From: Roseivivax sp. THAF197b
GTDB taxonomy: Bacteria; Pseudomonadota; Alphaproteobacteria; Rhodobacterales; Rhodobacteraceae
Assembly (NCBI RefSeq): GCF_009363255.1
Contig: NZ_CP045318.1
Coordinates: 1,154,001-1,218,000, forward strand
DNA: 64,000 bases
Direction of reading: 5' to 3'
The stretch's first letter is position 1. Each line of letters starts with the position of its first letter. Positions 45,359-55,009 of the stretch are shown here, piece by piece. The notes under the pieces are model-generated. The model did not search any database, had not been told where the DNA came from, and saw nothing but the letters and a program-made list of their open reading frames with translations. Position numbers and translations under genes: made by a program.

Positions 45359-47170
45359 TCAGTCCTCCATCGCCTCCAGCTCATCGATAAAGCCCGAGAT
45401 CATCGACAGGCCCTTGTCCCAGAAGGCGGGATCGGTGGCGTCGAGGCCGAAGGGCTTCAACAGATCGGTGTGGTGCTTCGACCCGCCCGCTTTCAGCATG
45501 TCGAAATACTTCTCCTGGAAGCCCTCGGGCGCCTCTTCGTAATTGGCGTAAAGCGCGTTCACGAGCCCGTCGCCGAATGCATAGGCGTAGACATAGAAGG
45601 GCGAATGCACGAAATGCGGGATGTAGGCCCAGAAGGTCTCGTACCCGTCCATGTACTCGAAGGCGGGCCCGAGGCTTTCCGCCTGAACGCTCATCCAGAG
45701 CGCGTTGATATCGTCGGGCGTCAGCTCACCGCCACGGCGCGCCTCGTGCAGCTTGCACTCGAAATCGTAGAACGCGATCTGGCGCACGACCGTATTGATC
45801 ATGTCCTCGACCTTGCCCGCGAGCATGACCTTCTTCTCGGCATCCGTCTTGGCGTTGCGCAGCATGCGGCGGAAGGTCAGCATCTCGCCGAAGACCGATG
45901 CTGTTTCGGCCAGGGTCAGCGGCGTCGAGGAGAGCATCTCGCCCTGATCGGCGGCCAGCACCTGGTGCACGCCGTGCCCGAGCTCATGCGCGAGCGTCAT
46001 TACGTCGCGCGGTTTGCCGAGGTAGTTCAGCATGACGTAGGGGTGCACGTCCGTGACGGTCGGGTGCGCGAAAGCGCCGGGCGCCTTGCCCGGTTTGACG
46101 GCGGCATCGATCCAGCCACGGGTGAAGAACGGCTCCGCGATCTCGGCCATCTTGGGGTCGAACTCGGAATAAGCGTTCATCACCGTCTCGCGCGCCTCGT
46201 CCCAATCGACGATGCGCGTCGTCTCCATCGGCAGGGGGGCGTTGCGGTCCCAGACCTGCATGACCTCGAGGCCCAGCCATTTGCGCTTCAGCTCATAATA
46301 GCGGTGCGAGAGCTTCGGATAGGCCGCGACAACCGCGTTGCGCAGGGCCTCCACCACCTCGGGCTCCACGTCGTTGGACAGGTGGCGTCCCGTCTGCGGG
46401 GTGGGCATGCCGCGCCAGCGATCGAGGATTTCCTTCTCCTTGGCCTGCGTGTTGTGCACGCGCGCAAAGGTGCGGATATTGGCGCCGAACACGCGGGCCA
46501 GCTCACGGGCCGCGGCTTCGCGCGTGTCGCGATCCTGCTCGGTCAGGTTGTTGAGCGTGGCCTCGATCCCCATGATCTCGCCACCGACGTCGAATTCTAG
46601 CCCGGAGATCGTCTCGTCGAAGAGCCGCTCCCAGGCGTCGCCCACAACGCCCATGTCGTGCAGGAACTTCTCCATCTCGTCGGACAGCTGGTAAGGCTTC
46701 ATCGCGCGGACGCGGTCAAAGGCGGGCTTGTAGCGCGCAAGCCGGTCATCGGTGAACAGATCCGCATAAGCGTCGTCGTCCACACGATTGAGTTCCAAGG
46801 AGAAAAACACGAGCGGCGTCGTGTAGACAGTGATCTTTTCCTGCGCGTCCGACAGAAATTTCGCGCGCCCGGAATCGGTGGTGTTCTGGTAGTAGCGCAG
46901 GCCCGCGAAAGACATGATCCGACCTGCGATATTCTCGATCTTCTCGTGCCGCTCGATCATCTCGACGAAGGCGCCCGCATCGAGATCCGCGATCTTGCCC
47001 TCGTAATCCGCGGCGAAGCTCTGACAGGCCTGCTCCAGCCAGTCGAGATCCCGCTTCAGTTCGGCGGCGTCCTCGCTCGGATAGAGGTCGGTCAGATCCC
47101 ATTCGGGCAGATCGCCCAGGTCGCGACCCCCGGCTGAGGCATTGGCGTCGAAAAGCGGGCGTGCGGTCAT
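45359..47170 (-). CDS. pepF: Oligoendopeptidase F family metallopeptidase
   Basis: A 603-residue cytosolic zinc peptidase of family M3B that hydrolyses short peptides. The zinc motif HELGHGVHQ (HExxH) is near residue 393, with the downstream glutamate in LTLAETASVFGEML. The N-terminal helical part (DLTDLYPSEDAAELKRDLDW) is typical of PepF. The length is normal. It is monocistronic, with its own terminator, and starts at ATG 47170. A role in peptide recycling or signal-peptide clearance is known for the family but not specific here. Confidence 0.95.
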   Translation of the reverse strand: MTARPLFDANASAGGRDLGDLPEWDLTDLYPSEDAAELKRDLDWLEQACQSFAADYEGKIADLDAGAFVEMIERHEKIENIAGRIMSFAGLRYYQNTTDSGRAKFLSDAQEKITVYTTPLVFFSLELNRVDDDAYADLFTDDRLARYKPAFDRVRAMKPYQLSDEMEKFLHDMGVVGDAWERLFDETISGLEFDVGGEIMGIEATLNNLTEQDRDTREAAARELARVFGANIRTFARVHNTQAKEKEILDRWRGMPTPQTGRHLSNDVEPEVVEALRNAVVAAYPKLSHRYYELKRKWLGLEVMQVWDRNAPLPMETTRIVDWDEARETVMNAYSEFDPKMAEIAEPFFTRGWIDAAVKPGKAPGAFAHPTVTDVHPYVMLNYLGKPRDVMTLAHELGHGVHQVLAADQGEMLSSTPLTLAETASVFGEMLTFRRMLRNAKTDAEKKVMLAGKVEDMINTVVRQIAFYDFECKLHEARRGGELTPDDINALWMSVQAESLGPAFEYMDGYETFWAYIPHFVHSPFYVYAYAFGDGLVNALYANYEEAPEGFQEKYFDMLKAGGSKHHTDLLKPFGLDATDPAFWDKGLSMISGFIDELEAMED

Positions 47171-47364
47171 GGAATGCTCCTGTTCATCTGTCTTATCGAT
47201 AGGTGGCGCGAAGCTGGCCCGGGTTCAAGGGGCCGTGATCCGAGGCAGTCGCTTGGTGCGGGGCGTTTGCCGCCTGAGCTGCGGTGCGTCCGGCTCGCGG
47301 CGCGTGCAACACGAGGATGCGTTTGTCCGGCGCTTTTCCCAGATGTCTCCCCCCCCGGGAGCTG

Positions 47365-48963
47365 TCATCCATAGGCGGCGAGGATGGCCTTCAGATCGTC
47401 CAGCGTGTTCGCTTCGGCCAGCGGTTTGTCCTGCCGCCAGCGGGACATGCGGGGAAACCGCAGCGCCACGCCGGATTTGTGCCGTGGGCTTTCGTGAATG
47501 CCTTCGAAGGCGATCTCGAAGACATGGTGCGGCGTGACCTGCCGCACCGGGCCGAAGCGTTGCTGGGTGTTCTTGCGCACCCAGGCCGTGATCTTGCGGA
47601 ATTCCGCGTCGGTCAGGCCGGAATAGGCCTTCGTGAACGGTACGAGCGCGTCGCCATCCCAGACCGCGAAGGTGAAATCGGTGAAGAGATTGGCGCGGCG
47701 GCCGTGGCCCTGCTGGGCATAGATCATCACTGCATCAATGGTGAGCGGATCGAGCTTCCATTTCCACCAATCGCCCTTCTTGCGGCCCGACAGATAGGGG
47801 CTGTCCTTGCGTTTCAGCATGACACCTTCCGCGCGCATCTCCCGCGCCTGGGCACGGGTCTCGGCGAGCACGTCCCAGGTATCGAAGTCGATCAGACGGG
47901 AGGGGCGGATCGGGGCCTCGGCGGGCAATTGGCCCAGCATCCGGTCAAGTCGCGCGCGCCGATCCGCCATGGGCGTATCGCGCAGGTCCCGGCCGTCCGC
48001 TTCCAGCACGTCATAGGCCAGCAGGATCACGGGCGCGTCTTTCAGCAGCTTCTTCGGCACGGTCTTGCGGCCAATGCGGGCCTGCAAGGTATTGAAAGGG
48101 AGCGGGATTTCGTCCTCGGCATTCCAGGCCACGATCTCGCCGTCGAGCACGGTGCCCTCGGGCAGGTAGTCCCGCGCGCGGGCAAGTTCGGGGAAGCGGT
48201 CGGTCATCAGCTCCTCGCCGCGCGACCAGACGTGGTGTTCGCTGCCGCGGATCAGAAGCTGACCGCGAATGCCGTCCCATTTCCACTCCGCCTGCCACTC
48301 TTCCGGCGGGCCGATATCCACGGGGCCGTCGTCAAGCTGGTAGGCCAGGTAGAACGGGTAGGGGCGCGAGGCATCCGCGGCGGGGTCGTCTGCTTCGATG
48401 AGCGCGTGATAGGTGATGTCGTCCGGGGTCCATTTGCCCATGAGTTTATGGGCCAGAACGGCCTCTTCCTGCCCGGTGGCCTGCGCCAGGGCGCGGGTCA
48501 TCAGCTTCTGGCTGACCCCGATCCGGAAACCTCCGGTAATGAGCTTGTTGAAGAGGAAGCGCTCGGTCGTATCGAGCCGGGCCCATGCATCGAGGATGCG
48601 CGTCTTGCGCTCCGCGATATCCACCTGAGACAGCGACTTAAGCTTGAGTATCCAGTCGGTTAGCGGACGGTCTTCATGTATTTTCGCATCCGGAAGCACA
48701 AGCGCGATCGTCTCGGCAAGATCGCCGACAATGGGATAGCTTTCCTCCAGCAGCCAAAGCGGAATGCCTGCGCGCTCCGCCGCCCATTCGCGCAGCTGGG
48801 TCGTGTTGACCGCACGTTTCGGGCGTCGGCCCGAGAAAAGCGCGATGGTCCAGAGCTTGTCGGTATCGGGCGCGGTCCGGAAATACTCCGCCAGCGCCTT
48901 GGTCTTGAGGGTGGTCTTCGTGGTCTGGTCCACGGCGGTGAAGAGTGCTGCGAAATCCTTCAC
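47365..48963 (-). CDS. ATP-dependent DNA ligase (cisplatin/ligase-exonuclease type)
   Basis: A 532-residue ATP-dependent DNA ligase. The adenylation lysine is Lys228 in EWKWDGIRGQLL (KxDG motif), with VLDGEIVAWN and EGVMLKRKDSPY as later motifs and WWKWKLDP before the OB fold. An N-terminal ligase_N helical domain is present (about 1-175). The start is GTG 48963, overlapping the TGA of the upstream exonuclease gene (GTGA), so the pair is translationally coupled. In many bacteria this pair works with an Lhr-type helicase and a phosphoesterase in DNA repair; those two are absent here. Confidence 0.94.
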   Translation of the reverse strand: MKDFAALFTAVDQTTKTTLKTKALAEYFRTAPDTDKLWTIALFSGRRPKRAVNTTQLREWAAERAGIPLWLLEESYPIVGDLAETIALVLPDAKIHEDRPLTDWILKLKSLSQVDIAERKTRILDAWARLDTTERFLFNKLITGGFRIGVSQKLMTRALAQATGQEEAVLAHKLMGKWTPDDITYHALIEADDPAADASRPYPFYLAYQLDDGPVDIGPPEEWQAEWKWDGIRGQLLIRGSEHHVWSRGEELMTDRFPELARARDYLPEGTVLDGEIVAWNAEDEIPLPFNTLQARIGRKTVPKKLLKDAPVILLAYDVLEADGRDLRDTPMADRRARLDRMLGQLPAEAPIRPSRLIDFDTWDVLAETRAQAREMRAEGVMLKRKDSPYLSGRKKGDWWKWKLDPLTIDAVMIYAQQGHGRRANLFTDFTFAVWDGDALVPFTKAYSGLTDAEFRKITAWVRKNTQQRFGPVRQVTPHHVFEIAFEGIHESPRHKSGVALRFPRMSRWRQDKPLAEANTLDDLKAILAAYG

Positions 48964-49988
48964 GCGCGCACCTCCTCCGACTCTTGCGAGACGTCGTCGG
49001 CATCTTCCGATCCGAACTCGGTCGACAGGACATGCGCGTCATAGCCTTCAGACTTCAGCCATCGCGCGAAGATCTCCGTGTAACCATGTGTGCAGAATAC
49101 TTTTTCCGCCCCGGTTTCCCGAATCGCCCAGAGCAGGCCGTCCCAATCCGCATGGTCGGAAATCACGAAGCCCCGGTCCATCGCCCGCCGTCGCCTGACC
49201 CCCCGGAGCGCCATCCATCCGGACGCGAAGGATTGGCTCGACGGGCCGAAGCGACGCATCCAGGGCGTGCCCAGAGCCGAAGGGGGCGCGATGATCAACG
49301 GATTCTTTACGGATTTCGGATCTATATCGGATGTGACCTGCGTGGTCTCGGGCAAGGGCAGGCCCTGATCGCGCAGGATACGATTGGTGGCCTCGACGGC
49401 CCCGTGGGTCAGGATCTGACCGATTTCGGGATCGATCAAGGACAGAACCCGCTGGGCCTTGCCGAGGGAATAGGCACCCAGAACCGATGCGCGTCCTTCC
49501 GCCGCGTTGGTGGCCCACCACTCGTTAACTTCCGCGGCGACCTCGGCTTCGGGGCGCCATTTGAAAACCGGCAGGCCGAAGGTGCATTCGGTGATGAAAG
49601 CGTGGCAGGAGATGGGCTCGAAGGGCTCGCACAGGCGATCGGGCTCGGTCTTGTAGTCGCCGGAAACGACCCAGACCTCACCGCCGACCTCCACGCGGAT
49701 CTGAGCCGATCCGGGGATGTGACCTGCCGGATGGAAGGAGACGGTTGCGCCGCCGATCTTTCGCGGCTCGCCCATGGCGATCGTGTCGAGGGAGACATCG
49801 CCAAGACGGTAGCGCATGACCGGGGCGGCGGCTTCGGTTGCGAGGTAATGGGCGTGGCCCCAGCGGGCATGGTCGGCATGCCCATGCGTGATGAGCGCGC
49901 GGTCGACCGGGCGCCAGGGATCGATGAAGAAATCGCCTGCGGGGCAGTAGATGCCACGCTCTGTGAAGGTCAGGACGGGGTCGGACAT
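48960..49988 (-). CDS. Ligase-associated DNA exonuclease (metallo-beta-lactamase/beta-CASP)
   Basis: A 342-residue metallo-beta-lactamase-fold nuclease of the ligase-associated exonuclease family, related to SNM1/Pso2. The metal motif HGHADH is at residues 35-40, with HPAGHIPGSAQI and VSGDYKTEPD following and a beta-CASP segment with VISDHADWDGL and CTHGYTEIFARWL. It shares a 4-bp overlap with the ligase gene, which supports a joint repair function. ATG 49988 has no strong ribosome site visible. Confidence 0.93.
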   Translation of the reverse strand: MSDPVLTFTERGIYCPAGDFFIDPWRPVDRALITHGHADHARWGHAHYLATEAAAPVMRYRLGDVSLDTIAMGEPRKIGGATVSFHPAGHIPGSAQIRVEVGGEVWVVSGDYKTEPDRLCEPFEPISCHAFITECTFGLPVFKWRPEAEVAAEVNEWWATNAAEGRASVLGAYSLGKAQRVLSLIDPEIGQILTHGAVEATNRILRDQGLPLPETTQVTSDIDPKSVKNPLIIAPPSALGTPWMRRFGPSSQSFASGWMALRGVRRRRAMDRGFVISDHADWDGLLWAIRETGAEKVFCTHGYTEIFARWLKSEGYDAHVLSTEFGSEDADDVSQESEEVRA

Positions 49989-50055
49989 GGCCTTTAGGAT
50001 AGGGCGGTCCGGCGCGGTGCCAATGCCGGGGATCGTCGCGGCACCGGGGTGCGGG

Positions 50056-51030
50056 TCAACCTGTCGCCGTGGCGTCCGCGGTGCTGCCGGAGGTGTTGAA
50101 ATGCGCGATGATCTCGCGGATGACCCGGCCGCGAACTTGCGGCCCCTCCATGAGGACCTCGTGTTCGCCGCCCGGCACGCGTTCGAGACGCCCCTTGGGC
50201 CAGGCCTTCATGCGGGCCTCGATCCGGGGCACGTCGACGATGCGTTCATTGGTACCGACGAATGTGAGGCAGGGGTAGTCCGGGCTCGGCAGACGCGACA
50301 GGGCGCGGCATTCCTTCAGCGCCTCGTTCAGCCAGCGCAGGGACGGGCCACCGAGTTGCAGCTTCGGCTCTGCCAAAACCTGCGCGCGCATGTAGTCGAA
50401 CATGTCGCGATCGCGGGTCAGCATGTTATCGTCGAAACCTTCCGAGACGATGTAGCTCTCGGGTCGGGTTCCGGGCGCGATTTGATGGCCCATGCCAACC
50501 TGCGCGCCCCCCCAGCTCAGCGCCCAGGCGGCGGGGCGCATGACGGGCGAGATCCGGATGCCCCACATCGGGCCCGTGAAGACGGCCGAGGCGACGGGCA
50601 GGCGGTTCATCAGCGACCGCAGGCCGATACAGCCGCCCATGGAATGGCCGATCAGGTGCCAGGGCTGCGGCAATCCTTCGGCCTTGACCCATTCCATCAG
50701 CGCATCCGCATCGCGCTGATAATCGTCGAATACATCGACATGACCGGTGCGCGCATCGTCCAGAAGCCGGTCCGACAGCCCTTGGCCGCGCCAGTCGATG
50801 GTGACCGTGTGATAGCCGCCCGCCGCCAGATCAGCGGCGGTGCGGCCATATTTCTCGATATATTCCGTACGTCCCGGAAACAGCAGAACGGTCCCGCGCA
50901 CGGGCGTATCTGCCGCTGCCGGATAATGTCCGATGCGCAGCCTCTTGCCATCAACCGATTGGATCCACAGCGCCCGGGCCCCATCGGGCCCATGCGCGGC
51001 GTCGGTCAGGAAAGGGGCCGCATCCGACAT
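50056..51030 (-). CDS. Alpha/beta hydrolase, lysophospholipase/monoacylglycerol-lipase-like
   Basis: A 324-residue alpha/beta-hydrolase with GHSMGGCIGLR as the nucleophile elbow (serine near residue 130), DWRGQGLSDR before it, and GGEHEVLMEG near the C-terminus carrying the catalytic His. This pattern is that of PldB-like lysophospholipases. There is no signal peptide. Its start ATG shares one base with the stop of the upstream SCP2 gene (TGATG at 51030), so the two are coupled, which hints at a lipid-related role. Confidence 0.88.
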   Translation of the reverse strand: MSDAAPFLTDAAHGPDGARALWIQSVDGKRLRIGHYPAAADTPVRGTVLLFPGRTEYIEKYGRTAADLAAGGYHTVTIDWRGQGLSDRLLDDARTGHVDVFDDYQRDADALMEWVKAEGLPQPWHLIGHSMGGCIGLRSLMNRLPVASAVFTGPMWGIRISPVMRPAAWALSWGGAQVGMGHQIAPGTRPESYIVSEGFDDNMLTRDRDMFDYMRAQVLAEPKLQLGGPSLRWLNEALKECRALSRLPSPDYPCLTFVGTNERIVDVPRIEARMKAWPKGRLERVPGGEHEVLMEGPQVRGRVIREIIAHFNTSGSTADATATG

Positions 51031-51320
51031 CAGGCCAGCACGCCCGCGAGCTTCATCGCCATGCCCATATCGCCATCGATCGTTAGTTTGCCGGACATGA
51101 ATGCGGCGGTCGGGTTCATTTCGCCTTCGAGGATCTGGCGGAACGTGTCGGCGTCGGAGGTCATGGTGACATCGGCCTCTTCATCCGCGGCGCGCGCGCC
51201 AGAATCGTCCATCATGACGGTGCCTTCGCCCTCGATGTCGAACTTTGCCGTGCCGCCGATGTCCTGGCCTGCCAGCTTGTCGTTCAGGGCCGATACGGCC
51301 TCGTTGATGATATCGCTCAT
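51030..51320 (-). CDS. SCP2 sterol-binding domain protein
   Basis: A 96-residue protein consisting of one SCP2 lipid-binding domain: GGTAKFDIEGEGTVMMDDSG, ADVTMTSDADTFRQILEGEMNPTAAFMSGKLTIDGDM. Such domains bind acyl chains or sterol-like lipids. It is expressed with the hydrolase gene by stop/start overlap. The ligand is unknown. Confidence 0.92.
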   Translation of the reverse strand: MSDIINEAVSALNDKLAGQDIGGTAKFDIEGEGTVMMDDSGARAADEEADVTMTSDADTFRQILEGEMNPTAAFMSGKLTIDGDMGMAMKLAGVLA

Positions 51321-51389
51321 GCGCGCTGTCCTCCATGTGATCCGGTTCGGGTAGCAATTCCCGAACTAGGCGCTAATCTCATCGGGACC

Positions 51390-51965
51390 ATGATTAGGAC
51401 ACGCCCCGAATTCAATTCTACCGTTGCGGCATTTGCCGTGCTGGTCATGTTTTCCATACCCGCACAAGGCCATGCCGAAGCGACGAGCGATCGTGCCGCG
51501 GAACTGGCGCGCGATCTGGCCGAAGCCGTGGACGCCGCCGAAGCGCAGCGGCTGGAGCGCGAATTGCAGCTCGAATGGTCGAAATCCGGCTCCGCGGCCA
51601 TGGATCTCCTGCTGAAGCGGGGACGCGACGCGCTGGAGATCAACGAAACGGATCGCGCCATCGACCATCTCCTGGCGCTGACCGATCATGCGCCCGGATT
51701 CGCCCAAGGGTGGTACTCGCTCGCGCAGGCCTATTACGCGCAAGGGCAATACGGCCAGGCAGCGGATGCGCTGGAGCGCACGCTCGCCCTCAATCCGAAT
51801 CACTTCGGCGCCTTGCAGGGCATGGGGGCGCTTCTTGAACAATTGGACCGACAGGCGCTGGCCTATCGCGCCTACGCGGAGGCCGAGGCATTGCGTCCCT
51901 TCGACAAGGATGTGACAGAGGCGTTGAAGCGGCTGGATCTTGCGGCAAACGGCACCCGGCTCTGA
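51390..51965 (+). CDS. Exported tetratricopeptide-repeat protein
   Basis: A 191-residue protein with a probable signal peptide (VAAFAVLVMFSIPAQGHA, about 11-28) and two or three TPR units (about 70-185), e.g. GWYSLAQAYYAQGQYGQAADALERTLALNPNH. It is likely a periplasmic protein-interaction module. No partner is indicated. It starts 70 bp from the divergent SCP2 gene and is followed 27 bp later by the helicase gene, so co-transcription with the helicase is possible. Confidence 0.85.
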   Translation: MIRTRPEFNSTVAAFAVLVMFSIPAQGHAEATSDRAAELARDLAEAVDAAEAQRLERELQLEWSKSGSAAMDLLLKRGRDALEINETDRAIDHLLALTDHAPGFAQGWYSLAQAYYAQGQYGQAADALERTLALNPNHFGALQGMGALLEQLDRQALAYRAYAEAEALRPFDKDVTEALKRLDLAANGTRL

Positions 51966-51992
51966 TCCCGAGGCGGCAAAGGGCACATCCAT

Positions 51993-54941
51993 ATGGAAAT
52001 GAGATCCCGCGTGGCGGCGGTGCTCGGTCCGACAAACACCGGCAAGACGCATTACGCGATTGACCGGATGCTCGGGTATCGCACCGGCATCATCGGCCTG
52101 CCGCTGCGCCTTCTTGCACGCGAAGTCTACGACAAGGTCGTCGCGGCGCGCGGCCCCGGCGTCGTGGCGCTTGTGACCGGGGAGGAGCGTATCGTGCCGC
52201 CCCGCGCGGCCTATTGGGTCTGCACTGTCGAGGCGATGCCCGAAGGCATGGGCACGGATTTCGCGGCCATCGACGAAATCCAGCTATGCGCCGATCCCGA
52301 GCGTGGTCATGTCTTCACCGACCGCCTTCTGCGCATGCGCGGCACGCACGAGACCCTGTTCATGGGCGCGGATACGATGCGCGGTCCGATCGCCGCATTG
52401 GTGCCGGGATGCGAGTTCATCGGCCGCGAGCGGATGAGCCAGCTGTCCTATCTCGGCTCGAAAAAGATAAGCAGGTTGCGCCCGAGATCGGCAATCGTCG
52501 GGTTCTCGGTTGAGAACGTCTATGCCATCGCCGAGCTGCTGCGTCGCCAGAAGGGGGGCGCTGCCGTGGTAATGGGCGCGCTCAGCCCCCGCACGCGGAA
52601 TGCGCAGGTCGATTTGTATCAGAACGGCGAGGTGGATTACCTCGTGGCCACCGATGCCATCGGGATGGGGCTCAACCTCGATATCGATCACGTCGCGTTC
52701 TCATCGCTGACGAAGTTCGACGGACGGCGGATGCGGCCGCTCGCCCCGAACGAGCTGGCGCAGATCGCAGGCCGGGCGGGGCGCGGCATGAGCCATGGCA
52801 CCTTCGGCGTGACGGGCGAGGCTCCGCCCTTGCAGGACGACGTGGCCGAGGCCATCTGCAACCACCGCTTCACGCCGATCAAGAAACTGAACTGGCGCAA
52901 TGCGAAGCTGTCCTTCGGGTCCATCGACGCGCTGATCGCATCGCTCGAGGCGGGCACCGATGATCCCATCCTCGTCAAGGCGCGGGAGGCCGACGATCTG
53001 CAAGCGCTGAAGGAGCTGTCCACCCGGGCGGAGGTGCGGGCGCGGGCCTCCGATGCGCGGTCGGTTCAGCTTTTGTGGGATGTCTGCCGCATCCCGGATT
53101 TTCGCGGTATCAGTCACGCGGAACATGCAGGCCTGCTCGACGTTATCTTCGGGTATCTGCACGAGAAAGGGAGCGTGCCCGATGATTTCCTGGCCCGGCA
53201 GGTGCACCGGATCGACCGGACCGAAGGCGATATCGACACATTGTCGAAACGATTGGCGTATATCCGCACATGGACATATGTCGCGCAGCGCAAAGGTTGG
53301 GTCGGTGATGAAGAGCATTGGCGCGACCGCACCCGAGCGGTAGAAGACAGAGTATCGGACGCCCTGCATGAGCGTTTGACGCAAAGATTCGTTGACCGGC
53401 GGACGAGTGTCCTCCTTCGCCGGTTGAAGCAAAAGGAGGCCCTTTTGGCCGAAGTGAACGACAAAGGTGAAGTGACCGTCGAAGGCGAATTCGTCGGCAG
53501 GCTCGAAGGGTTCCGGTTCCGGCAGGACAAGGACGCCCAGGGGCAGGAGGCCAAGACGCTGAAGACGGCGTCCTTGCAGGCGCTCAGCCCGCATTTCCAT
53601 CTGCGCGCGGACAGGTTCTACAACGCGCCCGACACGGAGATCGACTTCACCGAGCAGGGCGGCCTCATGTGGGGCGACCAGGCGGTGGGCAAGCTCGAAA
53701 AGGGCGATGATGCGCTCAAGCCGCGGGTCGTGGCCTTTGTCGACGACGAAGCCGGGCCCGATGTGCGCCAGAAGGTGGAGCGCCGCCTGCAGCATTTCAT
53801 CGACCGCAAGGTGGCGAGCCTCTTCGAGCCGCTGATCAATATCCAGCGCGACGAGACGCTGACCGGCCTTGCCAAGGGGTTCGCCTTCCGCATGGTCGAG
53901 GCGATGGGCGTGCTGCCGCGCGGTGCGGTGGCCAACGACGTCAAGGAGTTAGACCAGGACGCGCGTGGCGCATTGCGCAAGCACGGCATGCGGTTCGGTC
54001 AGTTCACCATTTTCATGCCGCTTCTGCTCAAGCCCGCGCCGACGCGCCTGCGTCTGGTTTTGTGGAGCCTCGCGCAGGGTCATGACGTTTTCCCCGAAGC
54101 GCCGCCGCCGGGTCTCGTGACCGTACCGGCCGAGGCGGGCACGTCGAACGACGCCTTCACCACGATGGGGTATCGCCGCGCGGGCAAGCGGGCCATCCGC
54201 ATCGACATGCTGGAGCGGTTGGCCGACATGGTCCGCGGCGAGGACAGCCGGGGCGGGTTCGAGGCCAAGGCCGACATGCTCTCGATCACCGGTCTCACGC
54301 TGGAGCAATTCGCGGATCTGATGGAAGGTCTGGGCTATCGCGCCGAGAGGGGCGAGCGGGCCAAGGAAAAGGCCGTCGATCAGGTAGTGCCCACCGATGA
54401 GGGTATCGCGCATGAGGCCGAAGTGCCCGCAGCCGACACGCCCGAGGAGGCGCCTGCCGCCGACACGCCGGTCTTCGACGCGGGACAGCCCGATGCCGCG
54501 GAGGCCGGTGCCATCACCGGCGAGGAAGCCACAGCGACGGCGACGGAAGGTGTCGAGGCGATCACCGATCACGGTGAAGCCCCGATCGCGGCAGAGCCTG
54601 CTCAGCCGCAGGACGAAGCGCCTGTCGATGCCGTCTCGGACGAGGAAACGCCGGTTGGCACAGCGCCTGACGCGGATATCGCAGGCCCCGAGATGGAGGT
54701 GTTCTATACTTTCACCTGGGTCGGCAATCGTAATCGCGGCGGTGGCAAGCCGCAGGGGCAGGGCCAAGGCCGGGGCCGGGGCGGCCCGCCGAAAGGCAAA
54801 GGCAAGCCCAAGGGCAAAGGGCCGCGCGATGGCGGGCCGAAGAAGGTCCAAAATTACGAGGCACGTCCGCAGAAGAAGGACAAGATCGACCCCGACAACC
54901 CCTTCGCCGCGGCGTTGCAGGGCTTCAAGGGCAAGTCTTGA
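51993..54941 (+). CDS. SUV3-type RNA helicase
   Basis: A 982-residue DExH helicase resembling mitochondrial SUV3, present in Alphaproteobacteria. Walker A is GPTNTGKT (12-19), motif II DEIQ (94-97), and the second RecA domain shows DYLVATDAIGMGLNLDIDHVAF and QIAGRAGRGMSHG. A middle region follows (about 330-780). The C-terminal 180 residues are low-complexity, first Ala/Glu/Pro/Thr-rich, then Gly/Lys-rich (RGGGKPQGQGQGRGRGG), probably an RNA-binding tail. The following S4 RNA-binding gene, ferredoxin and carD form a conserved run in this lineage. Confidence 0.92.
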   Translation: MEMRSRVAAVLGPTNTGKTHYAIDRMLGYRTGIIGLPLRLLAREVYDKVVAARGPGVVALVTGEERIVPPRAAYWVCTVEAMPEGMGTDFAAIDEIQLCADPERGHVFTDRLLRMRGTHETLFMGADTMRGPIAALVPGCEFIGRERMSQLSYLGSKKISRLRPRSAIVGFSVENVYAIAELLRRQKGGAAVVMGALSPRTRNAQVDLYQNGEVDYLVATDAIGMGLNLDIDHVAFSSLTKFDGRRMRPLAPNELAQIAGRAGRGMSHGTFGVTGEAPPLQDDVAEAICNHRFTPIKKLNWRNAKLSFGSIDALIASLEAGTDDPILVKAREADDLQALKELSTRAEVRARASDARSVQLLWDVCRIPDFRGISHAEHAGLLDVIFGYLHEKGSVPDDFLARQVHRIDRTEGDIDTLSKRLAYIRTWTYVAQRKGWVGDEEHWRDRTRAVEDRVSDALHERLTQRFVDRRTSVLLRRLKQKEALLAEVNDKGEVTVEGEFVGRLEGFRFRQDKDAQGQEAKTLKTASLQALSPHFHLRADRFYNAPDTEIDFTEQGGLMWGDQAVGKLEKGDDALKPRVVAFVDDEAGPDVRQKVERRLQHFIDRKVASLFEPLINIQRDETLTGLAKGFAFRMVEAMGVLPRGAVANDVKELDQDARGALRKHGMRFGQFTIFMPLLLKPAPTRLRLVLWSLAQGHDVFPEAPPPGLVTVPAEAGTSNDAFTTMGYRRAGKRAIRIDMLERLADMVRGEDSRGGFEAKADMLSITGLTLEQFADLMEGLGYRAERGERAKEKAVDQVVPTDEGIAHEAEVPAADTPEEAPAADTPVFDAGQPDAAEAGAITGEEATATATEGVEAITDHGEAPIAAEPAQPQDEAPVDAVSDEETPVGTAPDADIAGPEMEVFYTFTWVGNRNRGGGKPQGQGQGRGRGGPPKGKGKPKGKGPRDGGPKKVQNYEARPQKKDKIDPDNPFAAALQGFKGKS

Positions 54942-54972
54942 TCCTCGACGCACACGCTTTGCGATCAGCGCG

Positions 54973-54996
54973 ACCCGTCTCCACCGCGAGACGGGT
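54973..54996 (+). terminator. Possible hairpin after the helicase gene
   Basis: ACCCGTCT (54973-54980) pairs with AGACGGGT (54989-54996) in the gap between helicase and S4 genes. No T-run follows, so it may act as an attenuator or be neutral. Confidence 0.4.
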
Positions 54997-55009
54997 TGGC
55001 TGAGCCGCG

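Noticed and set aside
45209..46600. A 463-codon plus-strand frame across pepF
   Set aside because: It is an antisense shadow; pepF on the minus strand has the HExxH motif, normal length and its own terminator.
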